DNA of 64,000 nt from Chromobotia macracanthus (lineage: Eukaryota; Chordata; Actinopteri; Cypriniformes; Botiidae). The stretch is from positions 1,913,501-1,977,500 of the forward strand of contig JAZGTH010000032.1 of NCBI GenBank assembly GCA_036877525.1. Reading direction: 5' to 3'. Below the pieces are notes generated by a model. The model ran no database searches. It was given only the letters and a program-made list of their open reading frames with translations, and was not told where the DNA came from. Positions 12,246 to 23,454 of the stretch are shown here, piece by piece. The translations under genes and the position numbers were made by a program. The number at the start of each line of letters is the position of its first letter. Position 1 is the stretch's first letter.

Positions 12246-12403
12246 CACAGCGTGCTTAATTGTGCAGGACATATTAACAACACACTGTGCAAATGTATTA
12301 TAAAGGAATTGCAATGTATCTTGCAGAATTTGATTTCTTCAATAGAAATAATCTCACAACTACAGAAAACTTAAAAGTAACATTTATATTTAATATAAAT
12401 ATA

Positions 12404-13150
12404 CACTCACTGGCCACTTTATTAGGTACACCTGTTCAATTGCTTGGTAACACAAATTGCTAATCAGCCAATCACATAGCAGCAACTCATTTAGGCATCT
12501 AAGATGTGGTGAAGATGACTTTCTGAAGTTCAAACCAAGCATAAGAATGGGGAAGAAAGGGGATTAAAGTGACTTTGAACAGGGAATGGTTGTTGGTGCC
12601 AGACGGGCTGGTCTGAGTATTTCAAAAGCTACTGATCTACTGGGATTTTCATGCATAACCATCTCAATGGTCCGAAAAAGAGAAAATATCCAGTGAGCGG
12701 CAGTTGTGTGGACAAAAATGCCTTGTTGACGTCAGAGGTCAGAGGAAAATGGGCAGACTGGTTAGAGATAGAACAGATAGAACGGCAACAGTAACTCAAA
12801 TAACCACTTGTTACAACCAAGATATGCAGAATACCATCTCTGAATGCACAACACTTTGAACCCTGAAGCAAATGGGCTACAGCAGCAGAAGACCACACTG
12901 GGTGCCGCTCCTGTCAGCTAAGAACAGGAAACAGAGGCTACAAGTCGCACAGGCTCACCAAAATTGGAGAATAGAAGATTGGAAAAACGTTGCCTGGTCT
13001 GATGAGTCTCGATTTCTGTTGCAACATTCAGATGGTAGGGTCAGAATTTGGCGTAAAGAACATGAAAGCGTGGATCCATCCTGCCTTGTCTCAACGGTTC
13101 AGGCTGGTGGTGGTGTAATGGTGTGGGGGATATTAGTCACTTATTATTAT
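12404..13150 (+). mobile_element. Truncated Tc1-like transposon (second family)
   Basis: Begins with CACTCACTGGCCACTTTATT, a terminus common to an abundant fish Tc1-like family, and carries the left part of a transposase gene on the plus strand. The element breaks off at about 13150, where a TTA/ATT-rich simple repeat begins; the right terminus is absent. Confidence 0.8.
12551..13150 (+). pseudogene. Tc1-like transposase fragment
   Basis: Starts near GGGGAAGAAAGG and shows the pieces of a Tc1-type transposase in more than one frame with several stops. The best preserved part (12872-13130) reads RPHWVPLLSAKNRKQRL, then WKNVAWSDESRF with the first catalytic Asp, WRKEHESVDPSC and GGGVMVWG. The second Asp and the Glu are lost with the truncated 3' end, so it cannot be active. 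Confidence 0.85.
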
Positions 13151-13196
13151 GAAAATAATAATTATTATTATGATTATTATGAATTATTATGAAAGC
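13138..13196. repeat. TTA/AAT-rich simple repeat
   Basis: About 60 bp built from ATTATT, AATAAT and TTATGA units at the broken end of the Tc1-like fragment. Confidence 0.8.
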
Positions 13197-13299
13197 AAAC
13201 ATTTAAAACCAATTTAAACAAGATCCAAGCACTTTTCAAACCTTGAAAACACTGCACTAAAAACCAAACATTTTCAAGGATCTTAAGCACCCACAACAT

Positions 13300-14935
13300 G
13301 CCTTGACACTTGTTCTAAGGGCACCCTAGCCCGTAGAATGGCAATGTCTGACCAAGGGCTGAAGGTTCAATGGCGTGCCGTGTGAGAAAGTGTGACAAAA
13401 ACACTGTTGTGGTGCCATGCCCATCTCATATGTATCAGGCCGAGCGGGTGACAACAGCCGTGGCCATATGCCCCAGGAGCCTACGAAAAAGTTTCAGTGA
13501 GACTGCTTAGTGTGCCACGATAGTGAACCCAACTCCATACTGAGAAAAGAGATGTCCTGTGTTGGAGAGAGCTTGCTCTTCAGAGTGGGCCAGAATGAGT
13601 CAGTCCTCAAAGTAGTTGAGGATGCGAATGCCCACTTGCCCACAAAGACATGGGGAGACAGGCACAGCCCAAAGGGGAGGACCTTGTACTGAAATGCCTG
13701 ACCCTCCAATGCAAATGAAGGAATGGCCTGTGTTGAGGCAGAATCAAAATGTGACAGTACACGTCTTTCAGGTCGATCACTGCAAACTAATCATTGAACA
13801 AACACACGAGAAAATGCATTTCTGCATGAGCATCTTGAAGGGTGGCTTGTGCAGATACCCTGACTTTATCTTGGCTGGAGGGACAGGCTCTATTTTGTCA
13901 TTCGCTAAGAGAACAGTAATCTCCACTAATAGGGCCAAGGTGCCGCTGTCCACTACTGAGGTAGAGAGGACACCTCTGAAACTGGGCAGGCGCCTGTTGA
14001 ACTGAATCACGTAGTCGAGTCTAATCATCCTCACAAGCCAACAGGATCGTCTGGGGAGCGCTAACCCAGATTCCAATGCAAATGATACAAAGGAGTAACA
14101 GACGTGCCTGGAGGAGAGCAGCTCACTCTAAGATGCAACGATTGATGTCCGATCATCATCTGGAGTGCTGAAAGTGATAGCGAGCACCACAGGGGGAGCT
14201 GCGCTATCATCCGGCAGCTCTGATCAGAATGCTGCAGAGGACTGGGAGGTCAACAGGGACTGACATGGTGGGTGAGTCTCCACCATCACTTTGAGGGCTC
14301 TCAAAGTGCTAACCATCTTAGTCATTCAAGCGTTTAGCTGATGCCGCAGAATGGGTAGCTGCAGAGGGGGCTTAATCTCCTCAAAAGAGAGAGAGCTGTG
14401 ACTGCAGGCTCTGCCTCAACATACTTCTTTCCCCGGCATGTGGTGCAGCACTCATGGCCATCGGACAAGGTCAGGAAGTGACCACACCCAAAAACACATG
14501 AAAGGAAAGACATATTTAAAAAGATGTACATTGTCCGCAGGAAGCTGTTTTAGAATGGAAAATGTGCTCGTTTGTGAAACCCAGCAACACCAAAAGCCAA
14601 AGCGCACAGAGAAACTGCTGAACAGCCAGAGTGAGAACTGCTGTGAGAATAGCACTGTCTCAATCATGGCAGAATGCTGGTGCAAGCACAGAGTGAATGT
14701 GAAAACGCAAACACTCGACTCCAAAGCAAAGATCCAAATGAACGTGAGCTACAGCCGACTTTATATGCCACTTACAGGTAGGCGTGACTCAGCCCGCAAC
14801 TCCTTTGCTCATTGGCTCTTTCCTCTCGGACCAATGTTCATTGGGGCGTATTTCTACTACTCAAAGATGATAGGGCTCTTAAGCGAAACCCCATAGGTCA
14901 GTCCACTGATGTAACATCGAACGTGACTGACTGAA
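13300..14935 (-). mobile_element. DIRS-type retrotransposon remnant
   Basis: Minus-strand remnant with pieces of a DIRS Gag-like region (about 14330-14530) and reverse transcriptase (13310-14076). DIRS elements use a tyrosine recombinase rather than an integrase and lack ordinary LTRs. Neither the recombinase nor the methyltransferase-like region is visible here. The flank at 14880-14940 has the 'gatgtaac ... gaaagagaactct' sequence typical of DIRS edges. Confidence 0.7.
13310..14076 (-). pseudogene. DIRS reverse transcriptase fragments
   Basis: Several frames must be combined to follow the protein. From the high-coordinate end: a segment with RPPSFRGVLSTSV (here RLPSFRGVLSTSV) and KIEPVPPAKIKSGY, then PPFKMLMQKCIF, then EGQAFQYKVLPFGLCLSPHVF, the DIRS-type RT fingers and palm lead-in. 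A weak trace of RRLLGHMATAV follows near 13480. The YIDD catalytic box is not intact. Stops and frameshifts make it a pseudogene. A plus-strand fragment of the same family is at 39650-40190 and another at 60700-60960. Confidence 0.8.
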
Positions 14936-15081
14936 AGAGAACTCTGAATGTTCTGGCATTCTCCCATGTTTAGTGAGCTTTAAAAAATGTTTCTCATGAT
15001 ATATTTAATTGGGCCCAGCTGAGAGAAACTATAAATTAGCTCAACTGAACCTAACTTTATTGTTGTTTAGCATGTGTTTGG

Positions 15082-15404
15082 TATAAAATCTGTGCAAAAG
15101 CCTTAGACTACCACTAGCTCTGTTGTTTTAGCAATATTTTAATGACCATTCATATTTATTTTTCAGTCTCCTTTTTATTAAAATTCAAACTGATAATATA
15201 GAAAAATGTACACAAAATGTAAAAACCCACCATTTTCAGAACATTATGGCTTCTGAAATTGCCACTTTAGCCCATAAAAGCAGGTTTTGTAAAACTGCAT
15301 ACAAATTTCCTGTATTTTCTTGTTTTCTAATAAAAGAAACTCTGAAAAATAATTATTGCTGAAATCAAATGATGGCCTAAGACTTTTGCATAGTACTGTA
15401 TAAA
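15082..15404. mobile_element. Palindromic MITE
   Basis: About 320 bp with inverted ends: TGTGCAAAAGCCTTAGACTA on the left and GGCCTAAGACTTTTGCATAG on the right, AT-rich inside, no coding sequence. TATAAAA flanks on both sides are compatible with insertion at TA. Confidence 0.7.
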
Positions 15405-18066
15405 AAGTCAAACAATTGTGCTATATCTGTTTTTCTCTGTATCTGTTATTGTTGTCATTTTCCCTTTTTTTAGCATGTGTCATGGCAGCTGCTCTATGAT
15501 GTCATCTCATTGGCTGCTGTGATGTTTTTGATCCTGTTTACACCTTCCATAGCAACAAGCATCAGTCTCAAGCATACTGCTCCCTTTCTCTGTAGCTCTT
15601 GCTGTTTTCTCATCCCAATCCTACTTTACCTCACAGCAATCTCATGATCATTGTCAAATTCTTCCTCTTTACTTCTTGCCTATTGCCCTCTGTCTTTTTT
15701 CTGTTCTTTCCATCTTTCCTTCTCCCATCCATTCATGCTCTGTGTGGAAAAATGTGCCTTTTCTGCCCACTGTCGTGTCAATGTAGCAGTTGTAACTTGT
15801 TTTTATGTCAAACAATGACACCATTCTGATGTCTAAATAAAAATATAAAATAATTAATGTGTTCCTCTGTTATTTTTATAAATTTCATTACTTTTTGGGT
15901 CCATGTCCACGTCTTCAACATGTTTAAACTTTAATGTTAAATCAAAGTGCAGGCACTTTGCAGTGATAAGGTCATAGAGCCTCTTTAACCACTTTCAATT
16001 GGAGTTAAATAGATGAAAACAAACATGTTATTAAGAGTTACAGTGAGAAATAATGTTCTGTCATTAAATGGCATCCACTCAGAAAGTAAATTATCTCCAT
16101 TTAAGGTCTAAAGAAGAAAGTGATATTGGGTTGGAACAACATGACAGAATTTTCATTTTGGGATAATTTATTCCTTTAATAACTATGTAATTAATTTAAT
16201 CATTTAATTACTAATTCAGTCTAAAATTAGGATCATAAGTTCACATACCCTGGCAGGGATAAAAAATGAACCTATTGTGTAATGTCCTGAACCTATTTCA
16301 CATGACAGATGTGATGGACTTGTAAGCTTTGTAGGAAGCTGACTGAATGCTGAGGATTAGATTGAAGTGCTTTAAATACCATTGCATGCAAAAATAAGAG
16401 TTTCAGTATGTTGACATATTTTGGCGATTACAGCAACATCCCCGTTCATTCCCAAAGCATCTGATGAGTCTACTGCAGACTCATTGATAGCTCCTACATT
16501 ACCCACCCACAGCATATTCATCACATATGTTGTTTAAAAAACATTTACTACTAGAAACAGGCCATCAGATTGAGTTGAAATAGCACATGAACATTGTTTT
16601 ATTTTAGGAAATGTTTACATCGAAGGGGCCTGAGGGGAGAATTGAGGGGCCACTAAAGAACCAAAAACAATGTTTATGCTGTTTTATTAAACAAAACTAG
16701 AATATTCAGTTGAATTATATTATAGAATTATATGTTTTTATCATGTTTATATTTGGGTTTTTAATCAGTGATCCATAATAACATTTGGAACATTTCCAAA
16801 CGCCCCCATATACTTTTTGGTGATGAGGCAATGAAACAAGTTGTTATATTTACTTGAAATAAGCCACAACAACAGGCAAAACAGAAAAGTCTTGCTAAAT
16901 GAAAATATGATCAATCAATACATAAAAGATTACATTAAATTAAAGAACAGTTATCATGACTCAGAGGAGGAACAACTTACTGGACCTGCCTGGAAAAATA
17001 TCTATATGTGATTTTTCTATATGTGATAAAACAGTTACAATGTTTTGAACTGATTGCTTAACTATTTCGTTAAAGAACAATAATTAAAACAAGATAAAGA
17101 AAACAAGGAAATATGTGTACATGTACACAAAAATATTTTGAAAATAGTTCAATTTCAATTTCAAATTTCAATTTCACAGTGAAATTAAGTGAAACCAAAC
17201 TGAAAGTATATTGTAAATAGCCGATCTTGCCATTACCCCATTGAGCATGGATTCTACTTTGTTCTCTGAGCGCTTATTGTTACAGCAGACATTGTTAGGT
17301 CCAGAGCTTCCCATGTGGCCTTTTTCTTTGAGCACCCTTATAAGCTCAATCATTTCTCTGCCTATTCCGAACTATTCTGTTAAATTTGTTTTTCCCAATT
17401 TTGAGTGTTTCTACTGTTTTGGATTATTCATTTTGGATTGTTTGACCCTTGATTATTATCCTTGTTTCTGCTTTTGCCTTTTGTTTTAGGTTTACTGGTT
17501 GAACTTCTATTTTGGTTCCAATCTTTCCCTGTTTATTTGTCTTGCCACTGACCCATTAAAAAAACTTGAATCCCACTGTGTCTTCTGAAACCTTATTACA
17601 ATAATAACCTTGAACAATGTTTTAGTACACATATGAAACATTACTGCACCTTAACTGCCTTGCTTCTTCATCTTTCTCTACAAATGATAGAGGGGTTCAA
17701 TGTTAAAGGCCATAACCATATTTTTATTTAGTTTCAGACTAGACCTATATATTTAGATCAAGAGGATATATGAAATTTAGAGTAATGGACAAAAGGTGGA
17801 CTGGGTGATGTGGACTTGGAGCAAGTTATTACATTCTCCCAGATTCTAAAATTCTAAAAGAAATTATAAAGGCACATCATTTCCTTTGGAATAGCACGCA
17901 TGAGTTGTACACAGTTTCCGGGTCGTACACAGAACAGGTCGATTTTGTAATTTAACATCAGGATCAGCCTTTATGTTCAACTTTCCTTTCCTTTGGAAAG
18001 TAGACTAATGCAGGTGTCACAGACTAATGCAGGTGTCACAGTTTCTGCAGATGTGTGTTTTATTAC
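15405..18066. other. Tenascin intron, no gene recognised
   Basis: AT-rich intron. The stretch 15470-15840 is pyrimidine-rich and ends with AATAAAAATAT, like the 3' end of a retrocopy, but I cannot name it. The stretch 17230-17580 ends in CCATTAAAAAAACTTG and looks like the 3' part of an LTR; no partner or target duplication was found. A run of (T)CAATTTCAATTTC lies at 17150-17185. Confidence 0.5.
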
Positions 18067-18182
18067 CATGCTAGTAAAGGTGATGTGGTAGGTATCATAC
18101 TGAACTGCAGGTGGAATCCAGAACAAACTGACAGATGATTCAGTAATGTCCCTGGTGCTGAGGCGTGAGATGCTTACCAGTG
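18067..18182 (-). CDS. tnxb: Tenascin exon: first half of FNIII domain 1
   Basis: A 116-bp exon between a CTGCAG acceptor and a GTAATA donor, starting in phase 1 and ending in phase 0. It codes strands A to C of an FNIII domain (SRLSTRDITESSVSLFWIPP, then YDTYHITF). The core Trp of strand B and the Tyr of strand C are present. The remaining half of the domain is over 10 kb away in the exon 7552-7705. The sum of the two exons is 270 bp, which is the standard length of one FNIII module. The segment after the donor (down to 17977) stays open but carries a 20-bp tandem duplication and no FNIII pattern, so it is read as intron. Confidence 0.82.
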
Positions 18183-18643
18183 CTGCAGAGAAAATAAAGT
18201 GAGATTCAAGCAGACTACCCATCTCTCCAATTAAAATTCATCTCCCATTAAAAGCCATTTTTACTTGAATCAGTAACTGTGTGCTGTAGTTCAAATTACT
18301 GCTGACCTACTGCTCTTTTTATATAAAATAGTGTTTATTAAGACACAGTGAACACTTAGAGTAAAATGTAAAATTAGCACGCTAATATATGATCAAGCTA
18401 TTTGAACACCTCCAAATGTAAAAGCTTTCATTGCTTTAAACAATTGTGTACTGTATTGTATGCATTTAGACAAAAACAGTAAGCCATCTTAACAAACAAC
18501 TGCTTTGACAGTCCTATAGCACAGTGATAGTCAGATGGTAATGCATGGTAATAAATGATCAACATTTTCATGATTCGTATTTACATGGTACTCCAATCAT
18601 TGTACTCTTTGTTACTGCAGTAAACAATGAGTAATATACTCAC

Positions 18644-19363
18644 CAGTGTCACAACTGTCTCCTGTGAACCCAGACTCACACTCGCTGCAGTTGGACCCTG
18701 TAAAACCACGACGACACACACAGTGGCCCTTTATGCAGCGTCCTCTGTTATTGCAATTGTTGAGGCAGGTTTTGGCAGAACAGTCCTGACCAGAGAACCC
18801 CATGTCACAGACACACTTCCCATTAACACATCTGCCTTTGTTATTGCAGTTACGGGGACAAGACTTGGACGAACAGCCCGGTCCAGTAAAACCACTCTCA
18901 CACATGCACCGACCATCAAGGCATATGCCTTGGTTACTGCAATTTTCAGGACAAGATCTAAATAAACAGTTTGGCCCTGTAAAGCCTCCCTCACAGACAC
19001 ACTTGCCATTTACACACCGTCCATGGTTGTTGCAGTTATCTGCACATGTTTTGACCAAGCAATCTGGCCCTGTAAAGCCAGGATTACACAAACACTGTCC
19101 TTCCACACACTGACCCCTGTTATTACAGTTACCAGAACATGCACTGGAGGAGCAATCTGGACCTGTAAAGTCTGAGTCACACACACACTGTCCATTCAAG
19201 CATCTGCCTCTGTTGTTGCAGTCACCAGGGCAGTTAGCGGTGCTGCAGTCAGGCCCATTGTATCCTGGGAAACAAACACACTTTCCATCTACACAGCGAC
19301 CCTGGTCGTTGCAGTCATCTGGACATTCATCTGTCACTGGACGTACTGTAGTACACACTGCAC
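18644..19363 (-). CDS. tnxb: Tenascin exon: seven EGF-like repeats plus a half repeat
   Basis: A 720-bp exon with AG acceptor and GTGAGT donor, phase 1 at both ends. It codes a short linker and seven consecutive tenascin-type EGF repeats, each with six Cys in the form C-x3-C-x5-C-x4-C-x-C-x8-C. Repeat 1 starts CPDDCNDQGRC and has CVCFPGY, matching my memory of the first EGF block of vertebrate tenascin-X better than tenascin-C. After repeat 7 comes a truncated unit (CESGFTGDSC) with only the last two Cys positions. Mammalian tenascin-X has about 18 repeats, tenascin-C about 14, tenascin-R and -W about 4, so this fish protein has a short array. The repeats form the stalk between the N-terminal knob and the FNIII arm. 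All seven sit in a single exon, so they are not alternatively spliced one by one. Confidence 0.92.
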
Positions 19364-20308
19364 CTGTTAGAGAGGTAACCATTACTATAAAAATGTCACA
19401 TCATACTTCAGCTGATTCACAATGTGCAAAAACAGAGACCCATTTTATATTAGGTGTCTTTAATTACAATGTACTTACACAAGAAACACTTAATACAGTG
19501 TACCTATTGTGTGCATACATGTTGTTAAGTTTTACTTATATTTAGAGTTTCTTCATGTAATTACACTTTTGCCCCATTCCTAATCCTAAACCTATCCAAA
19601 ACAACATGTTTTTCTTCTTATGTAAGTACACAGTATTTAAAAACACCTAATATAAAGTGTAACTAACTAAGTTTAAAAAATGAAAGTAGCACTTTCAGCT
19701 TATACACTTGTAACCGAACTAGGCAGTGTGGGTTCACTATACTATATTTATACAAAATGGACCTACATTGATTAGTTCCATTTTTCATTAGTTTCAAATG
19801 GTCAAAGGTTGAGCATTTCTGCATTTTCACCCCCTGCTAATGTTACAGTGTTTTAGGTGGCAACAGAACTTTTCGTCCATTTATTTGTCAGTCACCAGGA
19901 AACTATTGATTGAACCCTCAGTAAAACTATATAAAACTTCTAAAAGTTCTAAAAATATATGTGATATATATGTGATGTGTGTTATGTACTTGCTCAGTAA
20001 CTAATTAGATTTTTTGTAACAAAAAAATTAGAGATTGTGGGTTTAAATCTGCAACATTAAAAAAAACAGCCTTTTGTCATTACACAAAATGGTTTCATTG
20101 ATTAGGACAATTTTACAGTGTATAACAACAAATGGATTTAGAACAGTTTTATTTTGTTAAAATTTAGTGTTGTTAAAACAGAATATCTGCCATGACAAGA
20201 TACCGAAATATTCAAAATACATTCTCTTGATATCTGTAGTTTCTCTTTTACCGTTGATGTATTTCACGAATAATTGATTGTTATTGATCAATCACTGTAT
20301 TCTGCTAA

Positions 20309-21126
20309 ATACAACCCCAATTTCCAAACAGAATTTCAAATTTTGACTCGTTTGATGACAGAACAGTTTTCCACTTGACCTCAGTCCATTTTAAATGAGC
20401 TTTGGCCCGGAGAAGACGGCGGTGTTTCTGGATTGTGCTCACTTATGGCTTCTTCCTAGCATGGTAGAGCATTAACCTTCATTTGTGGATGGCATGGCAA
20501 ACTGTGTTCACAGACAATGACTTGTGAAAATGTTCCTGAGCCCACGCAGTGATTTCCAGGACAGACTCTGGAAATCAAAAACTGCCTGTTTTTAATGCAT
20601 TGCTGCCTGAGGGAAGCTCACATGCATTCAATATTGACTTTCACCTTTGCCCCTTGCGCACAGATATTTCTTCAGATTCTCTGCATCTTTTAATGATATT
20701 ATGAACTGTAGTTGATGGGACATTCAAAGTCTTTGCAATTTTTCGTTGAGAGACATTATTCTGAAATTGTTCCACAATTTGAAGAGTTTTTTGAAGATTG
20801 GTAAACCTCTGCCCATCTTCTGCGATCCTCTCTAAGATTTTTATACTATTTTTATACCCAGTCATGTTACTGGCCTGTTGCCAATTAGCCTAATTAGTTG
20901 CAAAATGCTCCTCCATCAGTACCAATTACTTTTTCAGACTTTTGTTGCCCCTGTCCCAACTTTTCAAAATTCAAAATGAGCTAATATTTTGCATGAAATA
21001 GTAAAATATCTCACTTTCAACATTTGATATGTTGTCTATGTTCCAGTGTGAATAAAAATCATTGTATTCTGTTTTTATTTACATTTTACACAGCATCCCA
21101 ACTACAACTAAAATTGGGGTTGTAGT
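20309..21126 (-). mobile_element. Tc1/mariner-like element, deleted
   Basis: About 820 bp with inverted ends ACAACCCCAAT on the left and ATTGGGGTTGT on the right, flanked by TA on the right. The CCAACTTTTC/AAAATTC sub-terminal pattern is shared with the element at 50797. It keeps only the N-terminal part of a transposase, so it is non-autonomous. Confidence 0.8.
20641..20865 (-). pseudogene. Tc1-like transposase DNA-binding domain
   Basis: A 74-codon remnant with a helix-turn-helix of the Tc1 type: IVEQFQNNVSQRKIAKTLNV followed by STTVHNIIKRCRES and EISVRKGQ. The catalytic domain is missing; the reading frame ends after the first helix-turn-helix. It sits in the middle of the deleted element 20309-21126 in the tenascin intron. 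Confidence 0.8.
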
Positions 21127-21422
21127 ATAATGGTCCCAGGCATGAAATTTACAACACAATGCTAGTTTCTCTCATATAACTTCACATTATGAACCCCTTA
21201 ATCCCTTCTACATGAGAATAAAAAGTACATAAAATAACAAGTACATGAAAATAACAAGCTTTTAAGGATTTGAAGCAATTAAAGTTTTTCCTGTTTTTTT
21301 AGGATAGGTCACAAATTACAATAGTAATTCCACTATCATACTTTAGGACCTGTTTTAGACTGCAGAAGGTTGGAATCTTCTGGAGTACTTTGTGCTTTGC
21401 TTTGCTTTACAAAGTGATTTAC

Positions 21423-21771
21423 CTTTGCTTTGCTGTGAGGTGCAGCATGAATTTGGACCTCCACATTTCTCCCTCAGATCAGACACTTCCTTTTCCAGTC
21501 TTTCAATTCGCGCATGCAAGGCTGCAAAGTCCACTTCACAATGATTGCAGCCTGCCTCTGTCCCTGGTACCAGATGGATTTTATGGGTCAATACAAGAGG
21601 AGAATCAGGATCCAAGTCTATCACTTTATCTTTGGTGCCGTCTTGTGCACATGTGTCTGAAATAACAACTTGAATAGGCTGGGGTTTGGCATGTTTGGTT
21701 CCTGTCTGCAGATCTTGACTCAGGGCAATGCTTGGTAGAACCAGCCACAGGAAAGGCAACAGAAATGCCAT
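21423..21771 (-). CDS. tnxb: Tenascin (tenascin-X-like) exon: signal peptide and oligomerisation region
   Basis: First coding exon of a secreted extracellular-matrix glycoprotein. The ATG at 21771 opens a hydrophobic signal peptide (about residues 1-18), followed by a Cys-containing N-terminal segment. A short heptad-type coiled coil comes next, with Leu/Ile/Val at regular spacing and the pattern RIERLEKEV, flanked by Cys residues (GCNHC before, NSCC after). In tenascins this region joins three chains and then two trimers into a hexabrachion. Translation of the exon body stops making sense at a GTAAAT donor just below 21423. Splicing there is phase 1, which fits the next exon. The arrangement TH-(K/R)-I-x-L before the Cys pair resembles the tenascin family N-terminus. 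Choice of tnxb over tnc or tnr rests mainly on the EGF and FNIII exons. Family confidence is high, paralogue confidence moderate. Confidence 0.85.
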
Positions 21772-21875
21772 CTTGATGGTAGGAACACCCCAAAATCAAT
21801 GAATGGTAAAAGTTTTCTCATAAAGACTGGGGTGATGTAAAACTCTGCCTCTTCTCTTCAAGAGTCCACCCACCC

Positions 21876-21884
21876 TATTTTATA
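21876..21884 (-). promoter_or_regulatory. Candidate TATA box of the tenascin gene
   Basis: On the minus strand the sequence reads TATAAAATA about 105 bp upstream of the tenascin ATG at 21771. That spacing would place transcription start roughly 75 bp upstream of the ATG. Other tenascin genes often have a non-coding first exon, so an upstream promoter is also possible. Confidence 0.4.
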
Positions 21885-22393
21885 CAAATATGCATTTCAG
21901 TCAGTTTTATGTTACATAATTTCATAATGGACATTCACCATATAAATAGATACACAGTTAGTCATTATGAAATAGAATTTGCAACCTATTTTGCTTCTGT
22001 AATCTGATGTATACTTTACAATGGATTTTATGCACCTGTTATCAAGGTGATTTTTAGTACATGAATGAAATCAGATCCCCTTTAAATTCACACAGGTGTC
22101 CCAACACAATAGCAACAGGTGTAGATTGTTACATTAACAAACAAGGATGTGCAGAAAACTTCTCAGGGGCAGGGGCTCAAATGTAAAAAGGGCATCTATT
22201 ATCTACTTTCACCCAAAAAATGGTTTCAAGCCAATTATTTATATCTTTTGCTAGATATAACAGGTGAAAATGTCAGTTAACATTTCCAGACATTCTATTT
22301 GCCATTATTTGTTATAATCCAATGAGATTTTTGTATGCACAAGGAATCTGACAACAGTCAGGGCTCCAAACAGAAATCTGATCTCACCATCAT
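21885..22393. other. Upstream of tenascin, no gene seen
   Basis: AT-rich sequence before the candidate TATA box; may hold tenascin regulatory sites, but no specific element stands out. Confidence 0.4.
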
Positions 22394-22769
22394 CAAGTTT
22401 GTCTGAAAATATATGAAGAAACAGAACCAACTGAGACAGACTAAATCCAAAAGAACTGTGGCAACATCTCTAAGAAGCTTTAAGAAACCTACCTGCAAAG
22501 CTACTGTACTATGAAAAGTTTTAGGCATGTGTGTAAAAATGTTGTAAAGATGATTTCAAATATCATGTCAGAAATAGATTTTATCAATTAACTTGTATTA
22601 ACTAAATTAAATTGATCTTTGGTGTAACCATCCTTTGCTTTTAAAACAGCTTTCATCAGCGGTACACTTACACATCATTTTTTAGGGAGCTTTGCAGGTT
22701 TCTTCAAGTTTCTTGGAGACTTTGCCACATTTAGTCTGTCTCAGTTGTTTCTGCTTCTTCATGTAATCT
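22394..22769. mobile_element. Inverted-repeat DNA element (Tc1-related MITE)
   Basis: The left arm (ATGAAGAAACAGAACCAACT through GCAAAGCT at about 22503) and the right arm (AGCTTTGCAGGTTTCTT at 22689 through GTTTCTGCTTCTTCAT) are inverted copies over about 90 bp. The centre is AT-rich. The right end is cut by the Gypsy fragment that follows. Confidence 0.7.
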
Positions 22770-23454
22770 CAGTCCTGGGTTCGCCCGTCCAGGGAAATAA
22801 GGGATGGAGTTGCAAACCAAGTATGCATTGGAATGGTGTTAAACCTGTGGTGGACTGTCTTAGGGAATTTTGGGTATACTTGGCCCAGGGTAGGAAACAG
22901 TTCCAGCTGTGCTGGTTGTCACAGCAATATGACTGCAGATATCTCCCAATCTCTTGAATCTTACGCTCTGTCTGGCCATTAGCCTGAGGATGGTATCAGC
23001 TCTGACATTCTTGGGTCCAAGACTGTATTTGATACCAAACTGGAATCTGGTGAAAATGAGGACCCAGTGGGCTTGGCGTGGGTTGAGTCTCTTGGCGTTT
23101 TGGATATATTTCAGGTTCTTGTGATCGGTTACTATGATAAAGGGGTGTTGAGCTTCCTCCAGCCAGTGTCTTCATTCTTCTAAAGCCAATTTAATGGCCA
23201 ACAGCTCACGATTCCCGATGTCATAGTTCATAGTCATAGCTGGGGTTAGCTTCTTGGAGTAGTAAGCACAGGGATGGAGGAGTATAGGCTCTCCATGGTA
23301 TTGGGACAGCACCGCTCTCACCAGGACAGTGGAGGCGTCGATCTCAACTACAAAAGGGAGCTGAGGATCAGGATGTGTAAGGATCAGAGCAGTGCAAAAG
23401 GCTTGTTTAAGTTTATCAAAAGATGTGAGGTTTTCGAGGAACCAGGACCGAGGG
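22770..23454 (-). pseudogene. Ty3/Gypsy pol fragment: RNase H region (family 2)
   Basis: Read on the minus strand from 23450: KLKQAFCTALILTHPDPQ, then PFVVEIDAS (RNase H first Asp), LHPCAYYSKKLTPA, NRELLAIKLALEE, a stop, RHWLEEAQHPFIIVTDHKNL and NAKRLNPRQAHW. This is the RNase H part of a Gypsy polyprotein of the kind with EWRHWLEGA in fish. The start is abutted by the LTR of another Gypsy at 23455, and its own RT and integrase are absent. At least one in-frame stop shows it is dead. Confidence 0.88.

Larger units (their letters stand above)
19364..21422. other. Tenascin intron between first coding exon and EGF exon
   Basis: AT-rich intron carrying the Tc1-like element at 20309-21126. Nothing else with coding character is seen. 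Confidence 0.6.

Noticed and set aside
13616..14005. A 129-codon plus-strand ORF
   Set aside because: It is the complement of the DIRS reverse transcriptase fragment.
14438..14896. A 152-codon plus-strand ORF opposite the DIRS remnant
   Set aside because: Overlaps the antisense of DIRS gag-side sequence; no domain pattern.
17977..18066. Possible extension of the tenascin FNIII half-exon into the open segment downstream
   Set aside because: It lacks FNIII strands, contains a 20-bp tandem repeat, and splicing at GTAATA gives a perfect 270-bp domain with exon 7552-7705.
18627..19113. Several ORFs on both strands over the EGF exon
   Set aside because: They are other-frame readings of the Cys-rich EGF repeats, kept open by the repeat structure.
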